From IMG/VR virus record IMGVR_UViG_3300045107_000078, positions 1 to 53,992 of that record: 53,992 nucleotides of DNA; one strand, written 5' to 3'. Made by a program: the position numbers and the translations under genes. The notes beneath the pieces were generated by a model. The model had not been told where the DNA came from and searched no databases. It worked only from the letters and a program-made list of their open reading frames with translations. This DNA is from a virus. Positions 7,510 through 14,223 of this stretch are shown here, in pieces (the first letter of the stretch is position 1; the number at the start of each line of letters is the position of its first letter).

Positions 7510-7716
7510 TTAACCTTCCTGAACAATTTGGATGTTGCGGATACCGTGCCGCACGATGCGGCCTTCTTCCTCAAGGGCCTTCAGCCAGCCCTGAGCCGTG
7601 TTGGGATTGACCGCGAAGTGCTTGGCGAGGTCAACGCCAGCAGGGGCGTAACCCCTGCACTGGCCGTGTTCTTCGATGTAGGCCAGCACTGCTGCCAGCC
7701 TCTCGGTATGCTTCAT
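7510..7716 (-). CDS. Small winged-helix DNA-binding protein, 68 aa
   Basis: A stand-alone winged helix: a first helix (RLAAVLAYIEEHGQCRGYAP), a turn, DLAKHFAVNPNTAQGWLKALEEE as helices 2 and 3, and a wing (GRIVRHGIRNIQIV). The layout matches LexA N-domains and MarR/Rrf2-like HTHs. A TGATG overlap couples it to the upstream gene, and a perfect palindrome lies 16 bp upstream, a position that would allow autoregulation. A candidate repressor for the palindrome network; inference only. Confidence 0.7.
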   Translation of the reverse strand: MKHTERLAAVLAYIEEHGQCRGYAPAGVDLAKHFAVNPNTAQGWLKALEEEGRIVRHGIRNIQIVQEG

Positions 7717-8102
7717 CAGGCAGTCTCGTTGAGAACCGGTTCTGGCAGGATGGGAGCGGTCTTCGCGGCCTGATGGAGTTGCATGTGGACGGCCATCACG
7801 CAGAGGGTATGGCCCAGGTCGTAGGCCAGCTTGCGCTCACTGAAGAGGTGGGGCAGCAGCGTAAGCGGTTGGCCGTGAAACAGAATCTGGAAGCGGTCGC
7901 CCGACTGTTCCCAGCTGAAGGCGTTGGGGCCAGCTACCTCGCCATCCAGCGCAAAGGCGGTGTTGAGGTATGCCTGTCCCAGCTTGATAGCCAGGTCCAC
8001 ATCGTACAGGTGGCCGGCCAGCGGTTCGGGTTCGCCGCAGAAGGTGAGGGAGAGGTCCAGTTTGTGGTCGTCGGTGGGGGTAATCTTGGTCTCGTAGCAC
8101 AT
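7716..8102 (-). CDS. Hypothetical protein, 128 aa
   Basis: Unknown protein; the predicted fold is mixed with a C-terminal helical stretch. The ATG at 8102 has AGGAGG about 9 nt upstream. Codons near the end cross a perfect palindrome (7732-7743), encoding Glu-Pro-Val-Leu. It may be expressed from the promoter at 8310-8315 with the short gene ahead of it. Confidence 0.7.
   Translation of the reverse strand: MCYETKITPTDDHKLDLSLTFCGEPEPLAGHLYDVDLAIKLGQAYLNTAFALDGEVAGPNAFSWEQSGDRFQILFHGQPLTLLPHLFSERKLAYDLGHTLCVMAVHMQLHQAAKTAPILPEPVLNETA
7732..7743. promoter_or_regulatory. Palindromic operator AGAACCGGTTCT
   Basis: Perfect copy, 16 bp upstream of the small winged-helix gene. Confidence 0.85.
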
Positions 8103-8115
8103 GGCAGTTGTCCTC

Positions 8116-8271
8116 CTATTCGGGCCGCACGGCGGTCTCGATCACATCGAACTTGTGGAGTATGCGGCGCATCCGCTCTTGGTTGGCTGCGGATGCCTCG
8201 ATAAGCGCCTGCTGGCCCTTGCCAATCATGAGGCTCAACAGGCGGTCCATCAGGAACGTGAGTAGGCTCAC
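8116..8271 (-). CDS. Short hydrophobic-N-terminus protein, 51 aa
   Basis: First gene downstream of a strong minus-strand promoter. A GTG start at 8271 (preceded by GGAAAAGG) gives 51 residues with a hydrophobic start (SLLTFLMDRLLSLMIG) and a charged tail. An upstream ATG at 8307 would place the operator inside the coding region and lies before the likely transcription start; ATG 8250 is another option. Function unknown. Confidence 0.5.
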   Translation of the reverse strand: MSLLTFLMDRLLSLMIGKGQQALIEASAANQERMRRILHKFDVIETAVRPE

Positions 8272-8286
8272 AGTGATACCTTTTCC

Positions 8287-8298
8287 AGAACCGGTTCT
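8287..8298. promoter_or_regulatory. Palindromic operator AGAACCGGTTCT
   Basis: Perfect copy just downstream of the extended -10 promoter at 8310-8315, between it and the start at 8271. Confidence 0.9.
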
Positions 8299-8309
8299 GG
8301 ATAGCACTA

Positions 8310-8315
8310 ATTATA
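8310..8315 (-). promoter_or_regulatory. Extended -10 promoter
   Basis: On the minus strand this reads TGCTATAAT, a perfect -10 with a TGn extension. A weak -35 (TTTTAA) lies 17 bp upstream. The palindrome at 8287-8298 begins about 5 bp after the expected start site, so a bound dimer would block initiation. The same word CTGCTATAATTAG recurs at the promoter near 11615. Confidence 0.75.
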
Positions 8316-8332
8316 GCAGAGTTTTGCGGGAA

Positions 8333-8557
8333 TTAAAACTGAAGATATTCCGAATATTCGGAATACGCAGGTTCTTCCCGCTCTTCGCCTTCGGGTTCGG
8401 CGGTCTCATCCTCACCCTCACTGGCCCATTCGGGGTCGAGCGGGATGTCCCGCATCTTCTGAACTATCTGCTGCCATGCGTGGGCCTCGTTCAGGCTCAT
8501 GGACATGGGGACGGGCATGTTGACGATTTCTTCCAGCGCTTTGCGATATTCGTTCAC
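8333..8557 (-). CDS. Hypothetical acidic protein, 74 aa
   Basis: Small protein with a helical N-terminal half and an acidic low-complexity C-terminus (EGEDETAEPEGEEREEP) that ends in a Tyr-Ser-Glu repeat. GTG 8557 is chosen because AAGGAGA lies 6-7 nt upstream; a longer start at 8596 lacks this. The promoter for the next genes begins immediately after its stop. Confidence 0.6.
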   Translation of the reverse strand: MNEYRKALEEIVNMPVPMSMSLNEAHAWQQIVQKMRDIPLDPEWASEGEDETAEPEGEEREEPAYSEYSEYLQF

Positions 8558-8598
8558 GGCAGTCTCCTTCGTGTGGCTAAGGTTGAGTGTTGTCAATT

Positions 8599-8630
8599 TC
8601 CGTAGAGGATATAAGAGTCTCCTCTACGGA
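8599..8630 (+). terminator. 11-bp perfect hairpin between operons
   Basis: TCCGTAGAGGA (8599-8609) pairs with TCCTCTACGGA (8620-8630) around a 10-base loop. TTTT follows on the plus strand; on the minus strand, the direction of the flanking genes, it is followed by AATTGACA instead. It lies between two minus-strand genes and may act as a transcript end or processing signal. The direction of action is unclear. Confidence 0.5.
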
Positions 8631-8647
8631 TTTTGGTAACGGGGTGG

Positions 8648-9877
8648 TTATTCCTCGTCTCTGTCGCCCAGCAGTCCCTTGTGACGCTTATAGAACGCGA
8701 GTTGGTCGGCGTAATCCCGCTTCGAGTCGAACAGCCATTCGTCGGGGTTTTCCTCGACATCAGCCTCGAACGGCAGCACGACATAGCGGGCGTCCAGCTT
8801 GATTTCGCTCATCTCCTTGAACATCCCGCGCACGGCGTCAATCTCCGCCTGATAGCGGCCCATGATTTCACTCATGTGGCGCTCGACGGCTTCGCGCAGC
8901 GCCCGCGCCTGGTCGTGGGCATAATCGCGGGCGTCCTCGCTGTAGTAGGGGCTGAGTGCATCGCGCACCATGTCAGCCAACACGCCGGGGTAGAGGGCTT
9001 CGAGTGCGTCCAGTTCGCACGCACCTGCGCCGAACGCAGCTTCGAACTTCCCGGCCCGCTTCTCCGTCTCCTTGATGGGGATGCGCGGCAGGTTGTAGCG
9101 CTCGATCTGCTCGGCATTCAGCGCCAGCGGGCGGATTTTGACATCCAGTTCGGGGTAGTCGCCCTCGGCGAGGATGAATTCGACCTTGCGGCTGGTCGCA
9201 ACGGGCATAGAGTTGCCTGCTGGGTCGAAGTCGCTGATATAGAAAACCCGCGTCGGCTTGCCACCGCGCTCCTGAATGCGCTTCACCAGCTTATTGCAGG
9301 CCGTGATGCTGGCCTCGCCCTCGAACGTCACCAGAGTCGCGCCGTACTCCCGCGCAATGGGGAGCAGGATGTCATTCATGGTGGATTTCTCGCACCAGAT
9401 TTCCATGTAGTAGGGCTGGGCATTCGCATCGCCTGGCCCGTACAGGTTGACCTCCGGCTCGTCCAGATTGGGTACTGGCACTTCAAAGGTGATGTTGGAG
9501 CGGTAGTTGTGAAAGGTCGTGGTCTGTGGTTCAGGGTTCTTGTTGTCCTGAATCTGGTCGATGCCGACATACCCCAGATACCGGGCCATCTTCGCCGCCT
9601 GGGTGAGGTATTTCCAGCACGCCTCAGTGTTCTCGTAGGTTTCGCCGTTGTGCATCCGGTAGTTGCCCTGCGACACTACCCAATAGTGCGCCCGGCGCAG
9701 GTGGACGCCGCTGGTGTAGCCCGCGTCATCCCATACGCCCCTGAACCATTCCGCCATCAGGACATCGGTGGGCTTGCCCGCATAGAACGGGTCGTTCTTC
9801 GGGCTGAGGGCCAGCAGGTGAACGACGCTGATCTTGGTATCAGCTGCGATTTGCTTCAGGCGCTTATAGCTCATCAT
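8648..9877 (-). CDS. TOPRIM-domain protein, 409 aa
   Basis: Contains a TOPRIM fold (residues about 155-260) with the conserved glutamate in IWCEKS (E163) and the metal-binding DFDPAG (216-221), as in topoisomerase VI A/Spo11, OLD and JetD-type proteins. The N-terminus has a block seen in phage relatives (HLRRAHYWVVSQG, then YENTEACWKYL). The segment after TOPRIM (LALNAEQIERYNLP, ELDALEALYPG) is typical of this phage family. It could act in DNA nicking or topology, but no tyrosine nuclease domain is recognisable. ATG 9877 follows GGAGAC. Confidence 0.75.
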   Translation of the reverse strand: MMSYKRLKQIAADTKISVVHLLALSPKNDPFYAGKPTDVLMAEWFRGVWDDAGYTSGVHLRRAHYWVVSQGNYRMHNGETYENTEACWKYLTQAAKMARYLGYVGIDQIQDNKNPEPQTTTFHNYRSNITFEVPVPNLDEPEVNLYGPGDANAQPYYMEIWCEKSTMNDILLPIAREYGATLVTFEGEASITACNKLVKRIQERGGKPTRVFYISDFDPAGNSMPVATSRKVEFILAEGDYPELDVKIRPLALNAEQIERYNLPRIPIKETEKRAGKFEAAFGAGACELDALEALYPGVLADMVRDALSPYYSEDARDYAHDQARALREAVERHMSEIMGRYQAEIDAVRGMFKEMSEIKLDARYVVLPFEADVEENPDEWLFDSKRDYADQLAFYKRHKGLLGDRDEE

Positions 9878-9905
9878 GGTGGTTGTAGTCTCCTTCGGTC
9901 TGTGG

Positions 9906-10079
9906 CTATCGGGACAGTTCGGCCAGTTGTTTCCGCAGGCGGGCCAGTTCCTTGCGGTCGGTGTTTGACAGCCACCGCCCGCTAGATGTCCAGTCCGCGC
10001 GGGCGGCGTGCTGTGTCGGATTAGTTGGCGATTCACGCCGGCGCGTCTGCGCACTCTGGTGTGGCCGTTTCCGCTGCAT
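9906..10079 (-). CDS. Possible small ORF, up to 57 aa
   Basis: The frame between the repeat protein and the TOPRIM gene has a convincing charged helical end (DRKELARLRKQLAELSR). No ATG or GTG in this frame lies after the preceding stop; the nearest ATGs (10079, 10085) are inside the upstream gene and lack a ribosome binding site. A GTG at 10036 with a GTGA overlap opens a different frame that would extend the TOPRIM protein. Weak call. Confidence 0.25.
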   Translation of the reverse strand: MQRKRPHQSAQTRRRESPTNPTQHAARADWTSSGRWLSNTDRKELARLRKQLAELSR

Positions 10080-10863
10080 ACACATACAGCACGCCGTCCA
10101 TGTCGCACAGCACGACGTAACCTTTCCGCCACACTTCCCAACGTCGCGTCGCGTGGTCGCGGTGTTTCTGGTCAATATTCAGGTCAGCACAGACAAACTC
10201 AACCTCGTTGTATAAGGCAGCGCCCCAGGCAGCGTTCCAGGCAGCGTCCCAGATAGTGTTCCAGGCAGCGGCCCTGGCAGCGGCCCTGGCAGCGTTCCAG
10301 GCAGCGTCCCTGGCAGCGTCCCTGGCAGCGTTCCAGGCAGCGGCCCCGGCAGCGCCCCTGGCCGCGCCCCAGGCAGCGTTCCTGGCAGCGTCCCAGGCAG
10401 TGTTCCAGGCAGCGGCCCTGGCAGCGGCCCCGGCAGCGCCCCTGGCCGCGCCCCAGGCAGCGGCCCAGGTCGGCGCGGTAAACAACTTCCACTCCGGCAG
10501 TGGCCTGCCGTCGGGTTTGAAGAATGGCACAGCCTTTAGGCTGGCGACAAAATTTTGCGACCGCTGCCACCAGTCTGGATGCGGCACTTCGCGCAGCAGC
10601 CGCGCTCGGCGGAAGGCGATCTTGTCTTCTTCGGCGTCGCAGTCGCCTTCGCCCTCCGCGACGAAGAGGCGGCAGCCCGTCCTGTACCATTTGCTGGGTT
10701 CGGTCGTCAGGTGCAGACCGTTGCTGCACACCACAATCTCTCCCTCGACTTCTGCCCATGCGCCCGGCGTCCACACACCGTTCTCCTCAGTCGGCAGCGA
10801 CCACGTTAAGTCGCCGCCATGCAGGCTTTCTCCATTTTTTCCAGTTACTTTGTAGTACGTCAT
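10033..10863 (-). CDS. DUF7666-like protein with Ala-Trp/Arg tetrad repeats, 276 aa
   Basis: The N-terminal domain (residues about 1-95) has the layout of DUF7666 phage proteins: GESLHGGDLTWSLP, then CSNGLHLTTEPSKW and RLFVAEGEGD. It is followed by about 20 four-residue repeats of the type A-(W/R)-(G/N/D)-A, about 80 residues, probably one long helix with a Trp/Arg stripe. A C-terminal strand region (GYVVLCDMDGVLYVY) follows. ATG 10863 has AGGAG upstream. The repeats are also tandem at the DNA level (10205-10470). Function unknown. Confidence 0.7.
   Translation of the reverse strand: MTYYKVTGKNGESLHGGDLTWSLPTEENGVWTPGAWAEVEGEIVVCSNGLHLTTEPSKWYRTGCRLFVAEGEGDCDAEEDKIAFRRARLLREVPHPDWWQRSQNFVASLKAVPFFKPDGRPLPEWKLFTAPTWAAAWGAARGAAGAAARAAAWNTAWDAARNAAWGAARGAAGAAAWNAARDAARDAAWNAARAAARAAAWNTIWDAAWNAAWGAALYNEVEFVCADLNIDQKHRDHATRRWEVWRKGYVVLCDMDGVLYVYAAETATPECADAPA
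10205..10470. repeat. Imperfect 12-bp tandem repeat within a gene
   Basis: About 22 imperfect copies of a 12-bp unit of the type GGCAGCGnnCCn (plus strand), coding for the A-(W/R)-x-A tetrads of the overlapping gene. Units vary mostly at positions 8-9 and 12. Such an array can gain or lose units by slippage. Confidence 0.85.
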
Positions 10864-10916
10864 GCGCTTCTCCTGTTGAATATTCGGTTGAGATTTTGCG
10901 AACGAGTTAGTGCTAA

Positions 10917-11039
10917 CTACCGGAACTGGATGCGAACGACGATACAGGGCAGGGGACAGGCATAGACCGTCCGGTTTTTCCGGTCGATGTAGACCCCCAC
11001 CCACAGGTCAAACCACTTAAAGAGCAGGTTCACGCGCAT
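10917..11039 (-). CDS. Small phage protein, 40 aa
   Basis: Short protein with a pattern I recognise from small phage proteins: a helix/strand start, WFDLWVGVYIDR, then TVYACPLPCIVVRI. ATG 11039 follows AAGGAG and lies 23 bp inside the end of the upstream gene. Two cysteines flank a Pro-Leu-Pro turn. No function is known to me. Confidence 0.65.
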   Translation of the reverse strand: MRVNLLFKWFDLWVGVYIDRKNRTVYACPLPCIVVRIQFR

Positions 11040-11238
11040 CGGCGGGTTGCTCCTTGACGTTGACCCTGTGCAGCAGCCGTGAGTGCCACCAGCGGGTCGG
11101 CCCGCCATCCTCACGGACTTCGAACTCCTGGCCGCGCTCGGTCTGTTCGAACGCGACCACTTCGCCCAGCACACGGCGATTGCGATTCCAGCGGTAAACC
11201 CGCTGGCCGATGGTGAATCTTGCCTTGGGACTCTTCAT
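11017..11238 (-). CDS. Hypothetical basic protein, 73 aa
   Basis: Small, basic, strand-rich protein (FTIGQRVYRWNRNRRVLGEV, then FEVREDGGPTRWW), like a compact SH3 or KOW-type barrel. ATG 11238 follows GGAGG, with a perfect palindrome 17 bp upstream (11255-11266). It overlaps the GIY-YIG gene end by an ATGA-type junction. Function unknown. Confidence 0.65.
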   Translation of the reverse strand: MKSPKARFTIGQRVYRWNRNRRVLGEVVAFEQTERGQEFEVREDGGPTRWWHSRLLHRVNVKEQPADAREPAL

Positions 11239-11591
11239 TCTCCTCCCTCTCTACAGAACCGGTTCTGAACTTCTTCGATGTTGATGCCCTGGCTGCGCAG
11301 GAACCGGCCCAGGTTGTGGTGGTTCTTGATGCGTCTCTCGTCGTTGCGAGTGCCACGAGCGGACCAAACGAGGTGGATGCGGATGCCTTGCTGAACGGCA
11401 GCGCGGGTGAAGCTGCTGCCGCGTCCGGCGCGATGGTGGTGGATGCGGGCGTCGAGGTACTTCGCCCAGCCGCAGTAAAATCGGGCTTGGTGCCGGTCAT
11501 TGCCCAGCGGGCGCTCCAGCATCAGGATGTACACGAAGCCTTGAGTGGTGGGGTCGGTTGTTGGGAGAACCGGTTCTCGATGTTTCGGCAC
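11235..11591 (-). CDS. GIY-YIG domain protein, 118 aa
   Basis: A compact GIY-YIG domain: FVYIL (the GIY strand), then FYCGW (the YIG strand), LDARIHHHRAGRGSSFTRA (catalytic Arg region) and NDERRIKNHHN with the conserved Glu, closest in layout to the UvrC/YhbQ-type single-domain nucleases. It starts at GTG 11591 behind GGAGG. Codons 5-9 run through a perfect palindrome (11566-11577). Probable DNA endonuclease, perhaps homing or repair; role unproven. Confidence 0.8.
   Translation of the reverse strand: MPKHREPVLPTTDPTTQGFVYILMLERPLGNDRHQARFYCGWAKYLDARIHHHRAGRGSSFTRAAVQQGIRIHLVWSARGTRNDERRIKNHHNLGRFLRSQGINIEEVQNRFCREGGE
11255..11266. promoter_or_regulatory. Palindromic operator AGAACCGGTTCT
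   Basis: Perfect copy, 17 bp upstream of the 11017-11238 gene, in the last codons of the GIY-YIG gene. Confidence 0.85.
11566..11577. promoter_or_regulatory. Palindromic operator AGAACCGGTTCT
   Basis: Perfect copy inside codons 5-9 of the GIY-YIG gene, about 35 bp downstream of its promoter. Confidence 0.85.
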
Positions 11592-11614
11592 GGAATAACC
11601 TCCAGATAGACCTA

Positions 11615-11620
11615 ATTATA
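11615..11620 (-). promoter_or_regulatory. Extended -10 promoter for the GIY-YIG gene
   Basis: On the minus strand CTGCTATAATTAG gives TGCTATAAT, identical over 13 bp with the promoter at 8310-8315. No convincing -35. The transcript would start near 11608, just ahead of the GGAGG of the GIY-YIG gene. The palindrome lies about 30-40 bp downstream, a roadblock position. Confidence 0.7.
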
Positions 11621-11643
11621 GCAGAATTGCTGATTTCGTGCCA

Positions 11644-11766
11644 TTAGGATTTATGGGATTTGTAGTCCCTGTCCTGCTGGTCCTTAGCGGGGTCAGAGCC
11701 TTCGCCCTTACGGACGGAAGGCTTCTTGACGACAGTGGGCTGAGTGGTGGTCGAAGGGCGCTTCAT
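11644..11766 (-). CDS. Small basic, probably disordered protein, 40 aa
   Basis: A 40-residue Lys/Ser/Thr-rich protein (MKRPSTTTQPTVVKK...) with no hydrophobic core, probably disordered. ATG 11766 lies 3 bp after the previous stop. Its reading frame closes just before the promoter at 11615-11620. The ribosome binding site is weak, so it may be translated by coupling. Function unknown. Confidence 0.5.
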   Translation of the reverse strand: MKRPSTTTQPTVVKKPSVRKGEGSDPAKDQQDRDYKSHKS

Positions 11767-11768
11767 GA

Positions 11769-12095
11769 TTAGTCCTTCTTGCGGATGATAACGCGGGTCT
11801 GGACGCGGTGGCGGATGACCACTTCCGTGATGGCGTCGAACTCGGCAGCGACATCCTCAATGGTCTTCTTCCAGGCGTCGAGTTCGTTATTGTGGATGAG
11901 GTCCGAGACGATGAGGTTGTGGCCGTCGAGTGTGAATTTGGCGAACTTGGTGAGGTCGCGGTTGACGAGTGAGCCCATGACTGTGATGCCATTCCAGCGA
12001 GAGTAGCCGCGCTCCATCTTGATCGTGGCCTCAATCTCAATGGGATGATCGGCATTGTCAGCAGGGCCAGCAGACGTAATGGTGAGTGTGGACAT
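11769..12095 (-). CDS. Hypothetical protein, 108 aa
   Basis: Strand-rich N-terminal half (residues 15-65) followed by a helix (NNELDAWKKTIEDVAAEFD) and a basic C-terminal strand. ATG 12095 follows AGGAG at about 9 nt. The 139-bp gap upstream holds no clear promoter or hairpin. Unknown family. Confidence 0.7.
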   Translation of the reverse strand: MSTLTITSAGPADNADHPIEIEATIKMERGYSRWNGITVMGSLVNRDLTKFAKFTLDGHNLIVSDLIHNNELDAWKKTIEDVAAEFDAITEVVIRHRVQTRVIIRKKD

Positions 12096-12234
12096 AGAGA
12101 GAGAACTCCTTATAGATAGAGAGACAGAACGGATAGATGGAAAGGTGGGGTAGGTGCCCACCTGGTTGTTGACGGTCGAGACGTGCTCCCAATGCAGTGC
12201 TGGGGGTGTGTGACGTGGTACGGGGGTTAGAACC

Positions 12235-12498
12235 CTATGCCGACGGATCCACCTCCAGAATTTCCAGCGGCTGCGGATTGAGCCAGGTGTAGCGGGTGAC
12301 GTGCTGGTACTCATCCTTGAGCACAGCCGTCTCCATATAGGGCTTGTGGGCATTGAGGATGCGGTTGAGGGCTTCGATGCGGCCCACCGTGACGTTGTGA
12401 TAGGTATTGCTGCCGCCTGGACGGTAGACAGTGACATTGTGGATGGCGCCATCATAGAGGGAGGCGACGGTGAGTTCTGCATAGCGGTTGATGAGCAT
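12235..12498 (-). CDS. Hypothetical protein, 87 aa
   Basis: Small protein with three or four strands (ELTVASLYDGAIHNVTVYR) and a central helix (GRIEALNRILNAH). ATG 12498 has AAAGG about 10 nt upstream. The 174 bp before it (12499-12672) carries no gene or terminator that I can support. Unknown family. Confidence 0.65.
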   Translation of the reverse strand: MLINRYAELTVASLYDGAIHNVTVYRPGGSNTYHNVTVGRIEALNRILNAHKPYMETAVLKDEYQHVTRYTWLNPQPLEILEVDPSA

Positions 12499-12672
12499 GG
12501 TGCTGATACCTTTCTCAATGAGCCTGTATAGAGGGAGAGCCTGTCTTCGACTGGTGGCCGGCGGGTGTGCGGGGCCGGTGGATGTGCTTATGGCGACGGT
12601 ATACGTCTGCCGACGATGTGTACCAGTGAGGGTGGGTGGCCGCGTGGGGGTCCTTGCTCCCTCAGCGCGTGG

Positions 12673-13356
12673 TTACGCATGGCGGCTCCAATCGCAGGTG
12701 CTGTAGTAGTGCAACCAGGCACGATAGCTGCCGATGACGGTGCTGGAGATAAAGCGCTCATAGTTCTCGCTGCGCTTATCCAGCGGGATATAGGCACCGT
12801 CGCGCAGGCCCACCTCAATGGCAAGCATGACCGGATGCTCGACCTGCTGGGCGCGGATGTAGTCCTGGAAGCGGAAGGCGCCCGCATCCTTGGGGTTGTC
12901 GGCCATGTACTTCTTCATGTCCGGAGCGCTCATCACGCGCTGGATGGCAGCAGTGATGTTATCGTTATGCTCCTTCGCCAGTTCCGCCTGCACGTCCTGA
13001 TAGGGCTGGCCGATTTGCCCATCGACGTAGTAGAACAGCTTGCCATCCTTATAGATGAAGCCGGTCTCCTTCTGGTCGCGGTGCAGGATGTAGATGGTGC
13101 TGGGGTCGGCGGGGTCGTCCTCAATGCTGAAGAGTTCCGCGATGGCGAGTGCCCAGCCCGCACTCTTGAAGTTGATGAGGTGGCGGTTGATGCGGTGCAG
13201 TCCAGCGGCGTCAGCCTCATAGATGCGGCCACCACACTTCAGTGAGACGTTCCAACGCTGCCAATCGGGTTCAGCGTTGTCAATCCATGACAGGTCCAGG
13301 TCCTCAGTGGGCATCTGGCTCGGCAGAACGGGTGCATCTTCGACGATCATTGGCAT
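12673..13356 (-). CDS. Hypothetical protein, 227 aa
   Basis: Unknown, with a strand-rich segment at residues 75-115 (TIYILHRDQKETGFIYKDGKLFYY), a helical centre, and a C-terminus rich in aromatics and Ser. ATG 13356 follows AAGGAGA. A perfect palindrome inside a hairpin (13386-13413) separates it from the upstream gene, so it likely starts a transcription unit, though no strong -10 was seen. Confidence 0.7.
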   Translation of the reverse strand: MPMIVEDAPVLPSQMPTEDLDLSWIDNAEPDWQRWNVSLKCGGRIYEADAAGLHRINRHLINFKSAGWALAIAELFSIEDDPADPSTIYILHRDQKETGFIYKDGKLFYYVDGQIGQPYQDVQAELAKEHNDNITAAIQRVMSAPDMKKYMADNPKDAGAFRFQDYIRAQQVEHPVMLAIEVGLRDGAYIPLDKRSENYERFISSTVIGSYRAWLHYYSTCDWSRHA

Positions 13357-13385
13357 GGCAAAGTCTCCTTGTAGAAACGAAATAG

Positions 13386-13413
13386 GAGGCTCAGAGAACC
13401 GGTTCTGAGCCTC
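13386..13413 (-). terminator. Hairpin with palindrome in its loop
   Basis: GAGGCTCAG (13386-13394) pairs with CTGAGCCTC (13405-13413). The loop holds most of the perfect palindrome 13395-13406. It lies between two minus-strand genes. No T-run follows on the minus strand, so it may pause or process transcripts rather than end them cleanly. Confidence 0.5.
13395..13406. promoter_or_regulatory. Palindromic operator AGAACCGGTTCT
   Basis: Perfect copy in the hairpin 13386-13413, 39 bp upstream of the 12673-13356 gene. Confidence 0.85.
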
Positions 13414-13425
13414 TAGGATAACAAA

Positions 13426-14121
13426 TTAGGCAGCAACCTGCCTGCGTTCCTTCTCGGCACCATAAGCCAGTGCCTTCAGGACGAATGACTTGTCCGCTGG
13501 CTTGTCACTGCCAGGGACCACGAAGCGGATGCTGCGGCCCATCGCCAGCAGCGCCAATACAACGTGCTTGGTGATGACTTCGCGCACGTCCATGTTGTTC
13601 CGGCGGGCCTTGTCGCGCAGCTGATTCAGCCGTTCGTGGCACAGGCCGGTGTCGATATTGCGCACGTCCCAATAGCCGTCCTTGCGGCGAATCTCGGAGA
13701 CGTGGCCGGTGTTGGTGGAGAGGCGCACAACCTTCTCATCCACCTCAATGATGTTCGCCGTGCCGCGATTCCACTGCACGAAGGCGCGGGCCACCTGCGC
13801 GATGTTGTCGAAGGTGGCAGCGATGGGGTAGGCGGCGGGGTCGTCGCTGAGGAACGACTGCGCCAGCGGGCGGGCGCCCTGCATCAGCAGGTTGGCCGTG
13901 TGGATGACCGCGTTCCCGAACTGTGCGCCCAGGTCGTCCTTAGCGTCGGCCAGCACGGTCTCAGCCACCTCAATGCAGGTTTCGAGTTCGGCATCGCGCA
14001 GCGCGGCGATACGCTCGGCCTGGATGGTGTCCCATTCGGCCTTGCCTGCTTCCATTGCGGCGAGAGCGACGTCAGCGATCTTGGTGGCGGCGGTCTTCTG
14101 TGAGCGGATAGTGGTAGCCAT
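13426..14121 (-). CDS. Hypothetical protein, 231 aa
   Basis: Largely helical protein (residues 1-110 almost all helix) followed by a strand pair (KVVRLSTNTGHVSEIRRKDG) and a basic helical C-terminus. ATG 14121 has GGAGGC upstream. It is the first gene after a strong terminator (14159-14223), so it probably has its own promoter; none is obvious. No family recognised. Confidence 0.7.
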   Translation of the reverse strand: MATTIRSQKTAATKIADVALAAMEAGKAEWDTIQAERIAALRDAELETCIEVAETVLADAKDDLGAQFGNAVIHTANLLMQGARPLAQSFLSDDPAAYPIAATFDNIAQVARAFVQWNRGTANIIEVDEKVVRLSTNTGHVSEIRRKDGYWDVRNIDTGLCHERLNQLRDKARRNNMDVREVITKHVVLALLAMGRSIRFVVPGSDKPADKSFVLKALAYGAEKERRQVAA

Positions 14122-14142
14122 AGTAACAGTGCCTCCTTAAGG

Positions 14143-14223
14143 CGAGTAAAAAGAAAGGGCGATAGTGCCCACTCTGCCCATGAACTCCAGAACTGGTTCT
14201 CATGGGCAGTAACGAACTATCGC
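14143..14223 (-). terminator. Nested double hairpin terminator with operator in loop
   Basis: Outer arms GCGATAGT (14159-14166) and ACTATCGC (14216-14223) enclose inner arms CTGCCCATGA (14174-14183) and TCATGGGCAG (14200-14209), all perfect. The inner loop contains a one-mismatch palindrome (14189-14200). On the minus strand the structure is followed by CCCTTTCTTTTT, a good U-tract. It ends the 14217-14576 transcript and overlaps its last codons. Confidence 0.8.
14189..14200. promoter_or_regulatory. Palindrome copy, one mismatch
   Basis: AGAACTGGTTCT, in the loop of the nested terminator, 68 bp upstream of the 13426-14121 gene. Confidence 0.65.

Noticed and set aside
8633-9985. Long plus-strand open frame of 450 codons opposite the TOPRIM gene
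   Set aside because: Antisense shadow of a GC-rich gene; the minus-strand frame has motifs and a ribosome binding site, and all neighbours run leftward.
10205-10470. Tandem repeats as a replication origin or centromere
   Set aside because: The units are in frame with and explained by the Ala/Trp repeat protein; they are GC-rich and not AT-rich iterons.
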